A stretch of DNA of 64,000 nt from Silene latifolia (taxonomy: Eukaryota; Streptophyta; Magnoliopsida; Caryophyllales; Caryophyllaceae): contig NC_133538.1 of assembly GCF_048544455.1 (NCBI RefSeq), positions 440,198,311 through 440,262,310 of the forward strand, given 5' to 3'. Below are positions 36,296 to 46,301 of this stretch, in pieces. The notes under the pieces are model-generated. The model was not told where the DNA came from, did no database searches, and saw only the letters and a list, made by a program, of their open reading frames with translations. How positions within the stretch are numbered: the first letter of the stretch is position 1; the number at the start of each line of letters is the position of its first letter. The translations under genes and the position numbers were made by a program.

Positions 36296-39179
36296 TCACT
36301 TTTCTTTCTTAACAATGACGTTATTCTTTGTTGCGGAGCTAGCATCACCATCAGCAGACTGATAGTCGTTGGTTGGGGACCTTTTGAGAGGAGTGATTCT
36401 CTGTCATCTGTCTGCCCGAGACTTTTCTTCTTCCTAAATTTTAAAGTTTTAAAAGTTGTTAGTATAAGAAACTATTTTTGGGGCACGATTTCGGTAAAGT
36501 TATTGTTTTACCCAGATTATTTACCTCAGCGTTAATGATGTCAATTAAGGCCTTCGAACTTTCCTTGATAAGCAAAGGCTCAGTCCTCGATTTAAAACAA
36601 TGAAACTCCTCCTGTAATTGGAAAAGGAAAGGTCGGTTACAATATTCTCAAGAAGAAGTTATGTTTAATTCTCACAATAAGAGGGAAGTATGAAAACAAA
36701 GAAAATTGTAACCGACCTTGAACATTTCAGTGTACTTGGAAAGCCATTTGTTAGCAAGGTATGCGTCGTCACACAAAGTGGAGACCGTGTATGAAGTTGA
36801 GCCTTGACTCACGTTAAACTTTTCGTGTACATAGACCTTGAAAAGAAATGACTTGTCAATGAAAGCATCCAATTCGCGAGGTATATCTTCTTTATCACCA
36901 CCAAGCTATGACAAAAAAAATGACACATAAAATAGAATATTAAAGGCGGTAATTTTTATCCCTGATTGAATATTGGTGGAATTTTCCTTAAAATTGATTG
37001 TAAAAGGTAAAATTTAGATATTATAAAACCTCTTCAATTTTTGCAAGCATCTCCGCAGCGGTTGGAGTGATGAATTGATTGATCTGAGTATCAAAAACCA
37101 CAAAGTGGACGCAATCATCCAACGGGTCAGTAACCTCGAACTTTACTTGGTACCTGTAGGAAAGAAGGTGTTTAAGGAAAAATTTGAGAGGTTAATGAAA
37201 TTATATGGCACAATTGTAAAAAATGCATAAAGTTTAATAATTTTACCTAGGAATTCTTGTCGTAACACGGTTTATGTAACCATCACACTGTTCACATGTA
37301 CAAACCCATTTTCCTTTGTCACTTTTGATACACTTAGACCAGCATAGCTTACAACTATCATAGTACCATCCAGCCGTGCAATCAAGGTTAACAATTTTTC
37401 CATATGTATAGAAATAACCCGCCTGCATTAATAGTTGTTTTAGTATTTCTAATTGTTTTGACGTAGCCAAACAAAAGGCTTTTTAGCAAAGAATAATCAC
37501 CTTTTCATTCTCTTTTAGGTCACTGATACTCCTTATATTTTCTCTTGACATGTAATCATCGTCAACGTCGTCGTCAGGAATTTCAATAATTTGCAAGGAG
37601 TTACTTGGTGACGGAGTAGAAAGACTACATATATTGAAGAAGTAGGGGTAAGTGGTGCAATTTTGTTTTTATGTTTATTCTCGCTTAATTGTGAATGTTA
37701 AAAATTGATAATTAAATAGGGCGTGCAAAATGATACTAAGAAGAAGAGTATAAACAAATTGATACCTTGGCTCAAAATCTTTCACTTGAGGTATATCGGG
37801 GTTGACATGAAATACAAATACGATTTAGTTAAAAGTTGTCTAGACACGCCAAACACCTAAAAATATAATTTTATAAGTTTATATTTAAACTAATTTTTTA
37901 TATTAAACAACAATTCATCATAAGGTGACAAAGTAATAGTACCCTCAAATCTTTTAGCCTGCACACATTGTATGACAATAACTTTAGACTGGTCCGGATT
38001 AGGTAGCTTAGATAGAGCAGCAGGGAGTTCAACCGTGTGTGGTTCCCATAAGGTGCAACATAGTTGATTCCCCCTGCATCAAACCCAAAATTGTACCTTA
38101 TTTTGTTTTGCCAATTAAAAAGGCGAAAGAAGTGACAAACTGATAATGGCTTTGCACTTACTCAAGGTCTTCTAGCTTAATGGTGCGACACTTATGCTTG
38201 TGTGTAGTTTCAGTGATTGGACCAATCTCATAAACTTTTCCAATAACATCTATAGCCATAAAAGTGGAACATTTTAAAAAATTGTAAGTAAAAGAAATTG
38301 TAGGAAAAAAAATTACCAGTGACGAAACATTAGATATGTGAAAGGGTCATACCTATGTAATGGGTACCGGGAACTCTACCATCAATAAAATCCTTGAAAT
38401 CAGCAATACGAAACCCATGCATCGGAATAGATGAATCAGTTGTGGCTTGAACTTTACTTGAAAACTCAAACTTCAAACGATAACTATGAGAGGTAGCCTT
38501 GTCTAGTCCGGTGTTGTTGTCTACGGTTAAGTTACGGATGGTGTAAACTTTATCCACAGAGAGCTTAGAGCTAAAATAGGAAATTAGTTGTTTCCTAACA
38601 GTAGCTTGGATGACTTCGTTCTGCCAAAAAAATATTTATCACACATAAAATTGTTTAATTAACTTTAAATTAGATGAGTTCTGCCAACTGATTTTCCAAC
38701 GTTCTTTTTGCATAAATATATTCATCTAATTTGATTAGATCTCCCCATTTTCTAATCTGGGTATTTGTTTATTTTTGAATTAACATATAAAGTTATGTTC
38801 TTTTCTAAACTTGAACTAAATATCTTAGTGCCAACTTTTTTTTTTTGCATAAATATATTCATCTAATTTCAAGTGTGTTGCAAGTGCCAAATATTAGTAA
38901 ATTGGATCATAAATTAGGGTTTGTGGGAATTATTTGGCTGCAATTGGAGTTAATAATAAAGGGTATTTATCTGATGTGAAATATTTGCTTGGAAAAAAAA
39001 ATTAGACATACCTTTGAATCAACAAACAAAAGTTCAATGGCTTCGGTTTTCTTCTTATCTTCACTCTTGTTTTTGTTGATGAATTCCGGCCTTGACCACT
39101 TGTGCACCACTCTAACATTCATTTCCGTAAGCCTTACTCCATATTTGAGTTGACTAATAGTAAGGGGTGCAATTGCCAT
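36296..39179 (-). pseudogene. Helitron RPA1-like single-strand DNA-binding protein, spliced
   Basis: This resembles the replication protein A large subunit often carried by plant Helitrons. The ATG is at 39179 (MAIAPLTISQLKYGVR). Exon 1 is 39012-39179 with an OB-fold start (NVRVVHKWSRPEFINKNK). Exon 2 is 38353-38620 (YTIRNLTVDNNTG, FSSKVQATTDSSIPMHGFRI). Further exons are near 38160-38249 and 37945-38073. The exon at 37245-37430 holds the C-terminal zinc ribbon (GWYYDSCKLCWSKC then WVCTCEQCDGY), followed by FEVTDPLDDCVHFVVFDTQ near 37140. The last exons are near 36906-36717, 36613-36525 and 36432-36296. The last one carries an in-frame TGA (near 36406) and ends in a Lys-rich tail (IVKKEK). 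Single-strand binding would protect the displaced strand during rolling-circle replication. Confidence 0.82.
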
Positions 39180-39785
39180 TTGAGAAATTGAAGAAATTTG
39201 CTTCAAATTATTGAAAAGTGGTGAAAACTGATCTATACTTTGTTTACAGGTTGAAAAGTGATGAAAAGTGATGTATACGTTAGCAAATGAAGATAGTATG
39301 AAGACAATTGGGCTATTTTCATTTGCAATTATAAAGTAATATTGGGAAGGAGAAAGGCTTGTGTTCTGGAAAATTTATTGAGTCTCTTGGGAATTTGTAA
39401 TTCTAATTGTTCATTGTCATTCTCAAGTAGCATAGAGAATGACAAAGGGTTAGGGTAATTGAACGTGAGATAGCATGGAGAATGACAAAGGGTTAGGGTA
39501 ATTGAACGTGAGTTTTAATTGGACCCTTTTTTTTTGGTAATTCAACGTTAGAATTGAAGTATTGAACTGATATTTAATTGGACCTTTTGAATTTTTTTTT
39601 ATGTAATTAAACGTCAGATTTAATTGCCCTTGTTTTTTTTTTTTGGTGTGCTGATGTGGCCATATTGCAAAACGTGATTGGCTAAAAAAGAATTGATTTT
39701 GTGAGGTTGAATGTGAGAGCTTCATTGCCTTAATTCTTAAAGGAGGTTGTGCCACCTCAGCTTTTTATCATTCCTCTTTTATAGA
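39180..39785 (-). promoter_or_regulatory. Helitron 5' end and RPA promoter region
   Basis: This is non-coding. It contains the Helitron 5' terminus with a nearby short inverted repeat (gaggt...acctc, 39742-39757), T-rich tracts, and a 43-bp tandem duplication at 39428-39513 whose unit includes gagaatgacaaagggttagg. The same gaatgacaaagggtta motif lies upstream of RepHel. Confidence 0.6.
39428..39513. repeat. 43-bp tandem duplication upstream of RPA gene
   Basis: tagcat.gagaatgacaaag followed by ggttagggtaattgaacgtg occurs from 39428 and again from 39471. Confidence 0.9.
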
Positions 39786-39994
39786 TATAATGATGGCCGA
39801 CTAAACATTCCCATACCCAGTGACTGGCTTAAGCACAATGGGGCCAAGATTTTGAAATGAGGGCACCTACTCACCCAAAATCTAGCATCGGCTGGGGTTC
39901 CCAATATACATACACCAGGTTCATTTTATCAGACTCACTACGTTCATTAGGTTCATTTGTTACAGGTTCCGAAATCGTCGCTCTGATACCACTT
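39786..39994 (-). other. Element B leader remnant and PBS
   Basis: This is the element B interior between the Helitron and the 5' LTR. At 39980-39991 gctctgatacca is, on the minus strand, tggtatcagagc, the standard initiator-Met PBS, three bases from the LTR end (39995). It fixes B's orientation as minus. Confidence 0.88.
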
Positions 39995-41318
39995 TGTGAC
40001 ACCCCCATATACCGAGGAGCCTTAACGAGACCTTCCTTAGCATATAAGGGCACCACCATCTCGGTTGCCCGAGGTAAGTTATCATCAAAGTCGATAAAAT
40101 AACAGTTACGGTTATATTACAAGTGTTAAAACTGAACTACTAAAACAAAGGTACACTCGCCAAAGCTATAGAACTACTTCTGACATTACTCGTAAGGACT
40201 CATCCCAACCCGGACTCCAGCTAGCATCTAAGACAGCACCTGCTAAGACGGACTGCTCACCATAAAGGATCACGGCAGACACAACAAAACAAACAAGACA
40301 GCCACACAAGGCCAGTAACTGAGGTATGACACAACAAACAGTACCAACATATTACAAACACAACCAAACACACACACAGTCTCAACCACTCCAACCAATC
40401 TCCATCACCGACCGTCCACTGGACTAGCCCTGCTAGTAGGAGACCGCAGCCGTCCCCACCAAATCCCCGCTCATCATACCGAGCGATAACCTTGTTCCAT
40501 TAATGTGCACATCCCCTCCCATGGCGGGTTCCACGGAGAGCGAAACTAGGGCATGAAGCCATTCCCGCAAGTGATTCCACTCAGCCGAGAACGCACCTCG
40601 AGAACCAGGGACAATCAATCACACACAGCTGCAATACAACGACAATCAACAAAACAGCATACACCAACCAATTACCATGTATACTCAACCGCACGGTCAC
40701 AACAACAATACAACAACCGACACACTAGACAATCAACAGAAACTGAGTAGGCGAACCTACCTTTAAGCAACTGCAGCGATTCCACGTCCACACACGTAAC
40801 ACCCATCAATCAAGCAACACATAGACACACAATACAATCCTTTATCACTACCATTCTAACCGTAACTGAAAACACAATGACAAGGACGATGATGACGACA
40901 TACCTACACGTAGAAACCTGGCAAAGAGACCGCTACCCGACTCAAGCTAGCCACTCCTATGGCACAAGCATCTTGAAAGGCTCCCATGGAAGGTATTTGG
41001 TGAAGGGAAAGGAGGGAGGCGGCTTATAGATCTGAAGGAAGGAGGCGGAAATGATTTGCGGTTTTAACAAAACACGATTATAAACCCTCGTTGAAAAGAC
41101 GCTACTCCATCGAGTAACCTACTTACTCGATCGAGTGGCCCCTACTCGATCGAGTACCCAAGCTACTCGATCAAGTAGCCTCTACTCTATCGAGTACCAC
41201 TCACTTCTAAAGGCAATCAAAGCACAAGGTAACTCTAGCACGCATCACTAAGGCTATTGTCTTCCCCTAAAGGTCGGTCAGCGTTGGTAAATGGGTCCCC
41301 AAAAGGACGGGTATTACA
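39995..41318 (-). repeat. 5' LTR of element B
   Basis: This is the partner of 10183-11511. On the minus strand it starts TGTAATACCCGTCCTTTTGG at 41318 and ends GGTGTCACA at 39995, followed by the PBS. It is flanked on the right by GTTTC (41319-41323). Confidence 0.92.
41103..41196. repeat. Phased palindrome array in 5' LTR of B
   Basis: Units start at 41103, 41124, 41143, 41164 and 41183, with spacings 21, 19, 21 and 19 as in the other LTR. Two units carry extra point changes (tactccatcgagta, tactcgatcaagta). Confidence 0.9.
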
Positions 41319-41490
41319 GTTTCGCCCAAGCGATGCTCATTTTTGTTTAAAAACGAATCTTGGAATCATTTATATAATTTAGTGAGAGAACGTTATATAA
41401 CTGTTAAAACATGTTAAACATGTTTCACAAGTAAATTTAAAACAATGAATGTTACTATTTCCTTATTTTGTTGTAGCATTTTAATTCGCA

Positions 41491-42395
41491 ATGGCAACTT
41501 AATCAACTCCATCGACTACTCCACTAGGCAAAGATTCATGGCTAAGGTCGGTAATGGACAAATTAACCTTAAAAGATGACGGTAGTAACTTTCTTGAATG
41601 AGAATCCAACATCAAAAGTGCCGCGTTGTCCGAAAACGTGCTCGCTTACTTGACCGATGCCCCTCCCATCAAGCCCGACTCAAGGGCTTCATCGGTTGTG
41701 CTGACCACCTATGATGACTATATGAGGATGTCCAATGATATCAAAAATGTGTTGATATGGTCGATGTCCCCAAGTCTCAAACTTTCATCCATTTCTTTGA
41801 ACGCGTACGAGATATTCACTCGTATGACTACTATGTTTTTACAAACACCTAATGTCCACCATTAAGAAGCGGCGGCACGCTTCTTTGAAGAAAAGCTTGA
41901 GAGGGGCCAATAGGTTGGTCCCCATGTACTAAATATGGTCGAATATGTTGACATCTTAGAACGTCTACGGTGTAAAATTCCTAAAAATCTTGTGGTGGAT
42001 ACATCCTCCACTCACTTCATACCAAGTTTGCCCACTATAGGGTAAACTATAACATAACTGGCATGGATAAGAGTTATCATGAAATTCATACACTCCTCAC
42101 CCAAGTGGAGAGGGATATGGAAGCTAGTGGGAGTGACAAAAGGGGATGTTCTCACTATGAAGTTAAAGAACATGTCACTTGGAGTTAGGAAGGGAAATGG
42201 GAAAGAAAAGTCCCAATTCAAGAAATCGTCAAAGAAACAAGACAAGGGAAAGGGGAAAACTGTTGAGAATGGCAAACCCAAGGCAGATAATGTCAAACTC
42301 TCCGAGGCCGAAGGTTTCCGTTGTAATGGGAAGGGGCATTATAGGAGGAGTTGTCCCAAATACTTGGAGGACCTCAAGGAAGGGCGTGTTACGCC
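41491..42395 (+). pseudogene. Element E gag (copia), broken
   Basis: The capsid-like protein starts at ATG 41491. The N-terminal region reads DSWLRSVMDKLTLKDDGSNF and the capsid-like core continues with NAYEIFTRMTTMFLQTPNV. After indels near 42040 and 42150 comes a basic Lys/Gly stretch, then a zinc knuckle relic RCNGKGHYRRSCPKYL near 42320-42365 whose first Cys is lost. Early stops include TAA at codon 4, a TGA (FLE/ESN), a TAA at 41863-41865 and a TAG (ERGQ/VGP). Each fits a C-to-T or G-to-A change of a Gln or Trp codon. It is homologous to the element D gag. Confidence 0.85.
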
Positions 42396-43528
42396 TATTA
42401 GTATGATTTCCTCTCTCTATGTGATAGACATTAATTATGCTAGCACTTCCACTTGGGTATTAGATACCGGATGTGGCTCTCACCTTTGTAATCATTTGCA
42501 GGGTTTAAGGGACGTGCGAGCACTAGCAAAAGGTGATGTGGATCTCCGCATGGGGAATGGAGCTAGAGTAGCGGTCGTTTCCGTGGGGACCTATGTGCTC
42601 ACTTTAGCTAATGGTTTAGAGTTGTTTTTAAATAAGTGTTATTTTGTACCAACTTTAACCAAGAACATCATCTCCATTTCTGCGTTAGACGCGGAAGGCT
42701 TTTGTTTTATGATTAACGACAATTGTTGTACTTTTTCATTGAATGATTTGGTTTATGGCAAGACCATTTCAATTGGAGGTATTTATGTTTTAAATGATGT
42801 TAATGACGTTTATCATGTGGAAACTAAAAAGCTCAAAAAGGATGATCCAAATGAATTCTACCTTTGGTATTGTCGTTTAGGTCACATAAACGAAAGACGC
42901 ATTAAGAGACTTGCTTCATCAAAAGTGCTCAAACCATTAGATTTCGAATCTTATAGTATATGCGAGTCTTGGCTTTTAGGCAAGATGACTCGGGCACCTT
43001 TTGAGGGAAAAGGGACACGAGCAAGTGAGGTTTTGGCTCTCATACATACGGATGTGTGTGGAACATTAACTATCACTGCTAGAGGAGGTTTTCCCTACTT
43101 CATTACTTTTACTGATGATTTGAGTAGATATGGGTATATCTACTTGATGAAGAAGAAAAGTGAAGCTTTTGACAAGTTCAAAGAGTTTCATAATGAAGTA
43201 GAGAACGAATTGGAAAAAAAGATTAAAACCCTACGATCCGATCGTGGTGGTGAATATCTAAATTCTGAATTTTATTCACACCTAAAAGATTGTGGTATAG
43301 TATCACAATGGACTCCACCTGGCACACCACATTAAATGGTGTAGCCAAAAGGAGAAACCGAACTTTATTAGATATGGTTCGGTCAATGATGAGTCTAACC
43401 GAGCATTCTGGTTCATTTTGAGGTTTTGCCCTCTTATCTGCAATATTTTCACTAAATCGAAGCCCGACTAAAGCGGCCATAAGACTCTATATGAGATATA
43501 GGCAGGCAAAGTCCCTCATTTATCATTC
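42396..43528 (+). pseudogene. Element E protease and integrase
   Basis: The order is typical of copia. The aspartic protease motif WVLDTGCGSHLCN is near 42454-42492. The GAG-pre-integrase domain reads WYCRLGHINERRIKRL near 42868. The integrase zinc region is damaged (ICESWLLGKMT, second Cys lost). The core includes Asp in LIHTDVCGTL and Asp in TLRSDRGGEY. A frameshift at about 43333 and a TGA near 43419 (GSF/GFALL) interrupt integrase before its C-terminus. In an intact element, protease matures the polyprotein and integrase inserts the cDNA. Confidence 0.88.
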
Positions 43529-45502
43529 ATGTGCATTTGGGGTTGCGAAGCGTACGTCAAGATTAAGTCTGACAATAAACTTGCACCCAGGTCTGACAAA
43601 TGTCTTTTTGTAGGATATCCAAGGGAAACACTTGGCTATTACTTATGCAATAAAAATGAGAACAAAGTGTTTGTGGCTCGTGATGCTGTCTTCCTAGAAA
43701 AAGAGTTTATTTCTAGAAGAAAGAGTGGGAGAAAATTTGAACTTGATGAAGTTCGAGAGCCACAAACCGAGAATAAGGTAGAGGAGAACGTGGAGGATAA
43801 CGTTCCCTCCTCCTCTAAAATGGTAATTGTTCCTAGAAAGTCAAGTAGGATTTCTAATTCACCTGACCGCTACCTTGGTAACATTGAAGAGGATGGTGTT
43901 TTGTTACTTTTATAAAGTGATGAACCCACCACCTACAAATCGGCCATGTCTAGTACCTACTCCTCGCATTGGCTAGAAGCCATGAGGTCCAAAATGGATT
44001 CCATGTACGAGAACCAAGTATGGGACTTGGTGGATTTACCTGAGGGAGTGCGACCCCTTCAGTGTAAATGGATATATAAAATTAAGCTCGGCCTGGAAAA
44101 ACATATAGATGTTTATAAAGCTAGATTAGTGGCAAAAGGTTTCACACAAGTTCATGGTTTACACTGTGACGAAACCTTCACTCAAGTCGCTATGCTTCGG
44201 TCCATTAGGATAATCTTAGCGGTTGCCGCATTTCATGATTATGAGATTTAGCAAATGGATGTCAAAACCGCCTTCTTGAATGGGATTCTAGAAGAGGAAG
44301 TGTACATGACACAACCTGAAGGTTTTGTGGATACATCTAACCCTAAGAAGGTGTGTAAGCTCAAGAAGTCCATCTATGGTCTTAAGCAAGCATCTCGGAG
44401 TTGGAATCATCGCTTTGATCGTGTTATTAAACAATACGGTTTCACTCAATGTGTTGAAGAACCGTGTTTGTACATGAAGTTTAGTGGGAGTAAGGTTGCA
44501 TTCCTTGTCCTATATGTGGATGACATATTGCTCATCGGGAATGATATTCCATCGCTCACTTCCGTTAAGGAGTAGCTAGGGAATCATTTCTAGATGAAGG
44601 ACTTGGGAGAGGCACAACGAATCTTGGGTATCCGGATCTATAAGGATAGGTCCAAGAGGATACTAGCATTGACTCAAGAAGCTTATATTGACAAAGTTCT
44701 TGACCGGTTCAATATGAAAGACTCTAAAATAGGATTTATACCTATGGGCCAAGGGATCACTTTGAGCAAGTCACAGTCTCCCTCTACCCCTAAGGAGATT
44801 GAACGCATGAAGACCATCCCTTATGCTTCCGTTGTTGGGTCTATCATGTATGCTATAATTTGCACTCGTCCCGACGTCGCGTATGCATTGAGCATGACAT
44901 GTCGTTATCAAGCCATGCCTGGTGAGAGTCACTGGATAGCCGTAAAGAACATCCTTAAATATTTGAGAAGGACTAAGGATTCGTTCTTAGTGTTTGGTGG
45001 AGAAACTGAGTTGCGTGTAAGAGGTTACACGGACGCAAGTTTCCAAACCGATCGAGATGATATGAAATCCCAATCTGGCTATGTATTTATGCTAAATGGA
45101 GGAGCTGTTTGCTGGAAGAGCTTCAAACAAAGTGTTACCGCGGATTCTACAACAGAGGCTGAGTACCTTGCAGCGTCTGAGGCTGCAAAGGAAGCTGTTT
45201 GGGTTCGACAATTCATGAAGGGACTAGGAGTAGTCCATTCCGCCAAAGATCCGATCACTCTATATTTTGATAACAATGGGACTATTTTTCAAGCCAAAGA
45301 GCCGAAGTCTAGTAATAAATCTGGACACATTGAAAGGAAATACCATGTAATTAGAAATTATGTGGAAAGGAAGGAAATAGACATTTCTAAGATTGGGACA
45401 GACGATAATATTGCTAATCCTTTAACCAAGCCTTTATCAAAGCCTATGCATGATGGTCATGTCGTCGCAATGGGATTGAGACGAGTACCAGAATTTCTTT
45501 AG
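43529..45502 (+). pseudogene. Element E integrase end, reverse transcriptase and RNase H
   Basis: A single frame runs from 43529 to the natural stop at 45502. It begins with the integrase end (WGCEAYVK, DKCLFVGYP). RT follows: [45 protein letters not shown] and the catalytic [12 protein letters not shown] near 44511-44545. RNase H has GYTDASFQTDRDD, KSQSGYVFMLNGGAVCWKS, ADSTTEAEYLAASEA and the ending NPLTKPLSKPMHDGH. The frame is broken only by stops: TAA at 43913, TAG at 44249 (EI/QMD), TAG at 44573 (KE/LGN) and TAG near 44591. The second and third fit Trp TGG to TAG. This is otherwise the best preserved pol in the window. Confidence 0.92.
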
Positions 45503-46301
45503 ATTATCGATATGTAATAATTGGATATCATATCACTTTTTATATATATGATAATCGCATTCATTGTTTAAGCATTCTTTTATGAATTCTTTTATTTAGT
45601 GTGACTAAATTTATAATACTTTGTTTATCTGAATAAGTTGTGGAGACAATATTGAACACTATTTAAGTGAATAAGATGAACATGGTATTTTGTCCCTAGT
45701 CACTTAATGAGGTGACGTCTCGGAGTAACTAGACTGTAAGTCGATTGATGGTTGTTCAACACCATGAGGTCATACGTGATGACTAGTCTATTACATAGGC
45801 ATAGTGTGTGACATTTTGCCGGACAGTGACCATTTAGAGAGTCCTTTAGTTCTATTATAGACGCCTGATCGTGGCAGGTATATCTAAGATGTTCCTATGA
45901 GTCGATTCTTTTAACTGGAGACTATTATCCAAGTCAGTGCAGTTTCCGAGTGACTTTGGTTTTTGTCCTAGGTCGTGCCGTGAAAGGAGGCCAAAGGGCA
46001 TCTTCTCAGTCTTGGTGATCTGTATTGAGCGAAGATAGATAGGGCATACAGGAATTGTCCACCCACGTTGGGTTACTATATCTCAAGGCCACTCGAGGAG
46101 TTGTGACTATAAATGTGTGGCCACGCTCGGAAGTAATCTGTGGGAGATTTTTCCGGTCTTGTAATCACACTCCCGATCGGGAAAACCACTCGCAATATGT
46201 TCATGTGAATGTGCGACCTGAAAGACACCTTGCATTGAGTGGGAGATTAAAACAGACAAGAGAATTGGTAGCGCACACCTTGTGTCGGACAAGTGGGAGA
46301 T
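45503..46301 (+). other. Conserved 3' UTR and PPT of element E
   Basis: This is non-coding. It has ordered blocks shared with C and D (gaggtgacgtctcgga, gtcgattgatgg, gatgactagtc, gtcgattctttt.act, gtggccacgctcgga). Two PPT-like motifs agtgggagat lie at 46238-46247 and 46292-46301; the second abuts the LTR and is the functional PPT position. Confidence 0.8.

Larger units (their letters stand above)
25038..39785 (-). mobile_element. Element H: autonomous-type Helitron with RepHel and RPA genes
   Basis: This is a rolling-circle transposon of 14.7 kb. The 5' end on the minus strand starts TCTATAAAAGAGGAATGATA (39785), preceded by A. The 3' end is a hairpin (cccgtgaa-aa-ttcacggg, 25049-25066) followed by 11 nt ending TTAG at 25038 and then T, so it sits between A and T as Helitrons do. 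TTAG is a variant of the usual CTRR. Inside are a spliced Rep-helicase gene (27313-35302) and a spliced RPA1-like gene (36296-39179), the gene pair typical of plant Helitrons. Its flanks (24977-25037 and 39786-39994) are both element B interior, which fixes the boundaries. Frameshifts in RepHel make current activity doubtful. Confidence 0.92.
10183..41318 (-). mobile_element. Element B: gag-pol-less LTR retrotransposon with an Athila-like ORF
   Basis: The LTRs are 10183-11511 and 39995-41318. On the minus strand they begin TGTAATACCCGTCC and end GGTGTCACA or GAGTGTCACA. The TSD is GTTTC on both sides (10178-10182 and 41319-41323). The PBS is at 39980-39991 and the PPT at 11512-11525. Removing elements C and H leaves an interior of about 5 kb (11512-16242, 24977-25037 and 39786-39994). 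That interior has no gag, protease, RT, RNase H or integrase, only one ORF related to Athila ORF3. It is therefore non-autonomous. Its ends (TGTAATACCC, iMet PBS, and a PPT flank reading cgaagttc...aaggggggaag) resemble chromovirus-type Ty3/gypsy elements rather than Athila, which normally uses the tRNA-Asp-type PBS seen in A. Confidence 0.9.
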
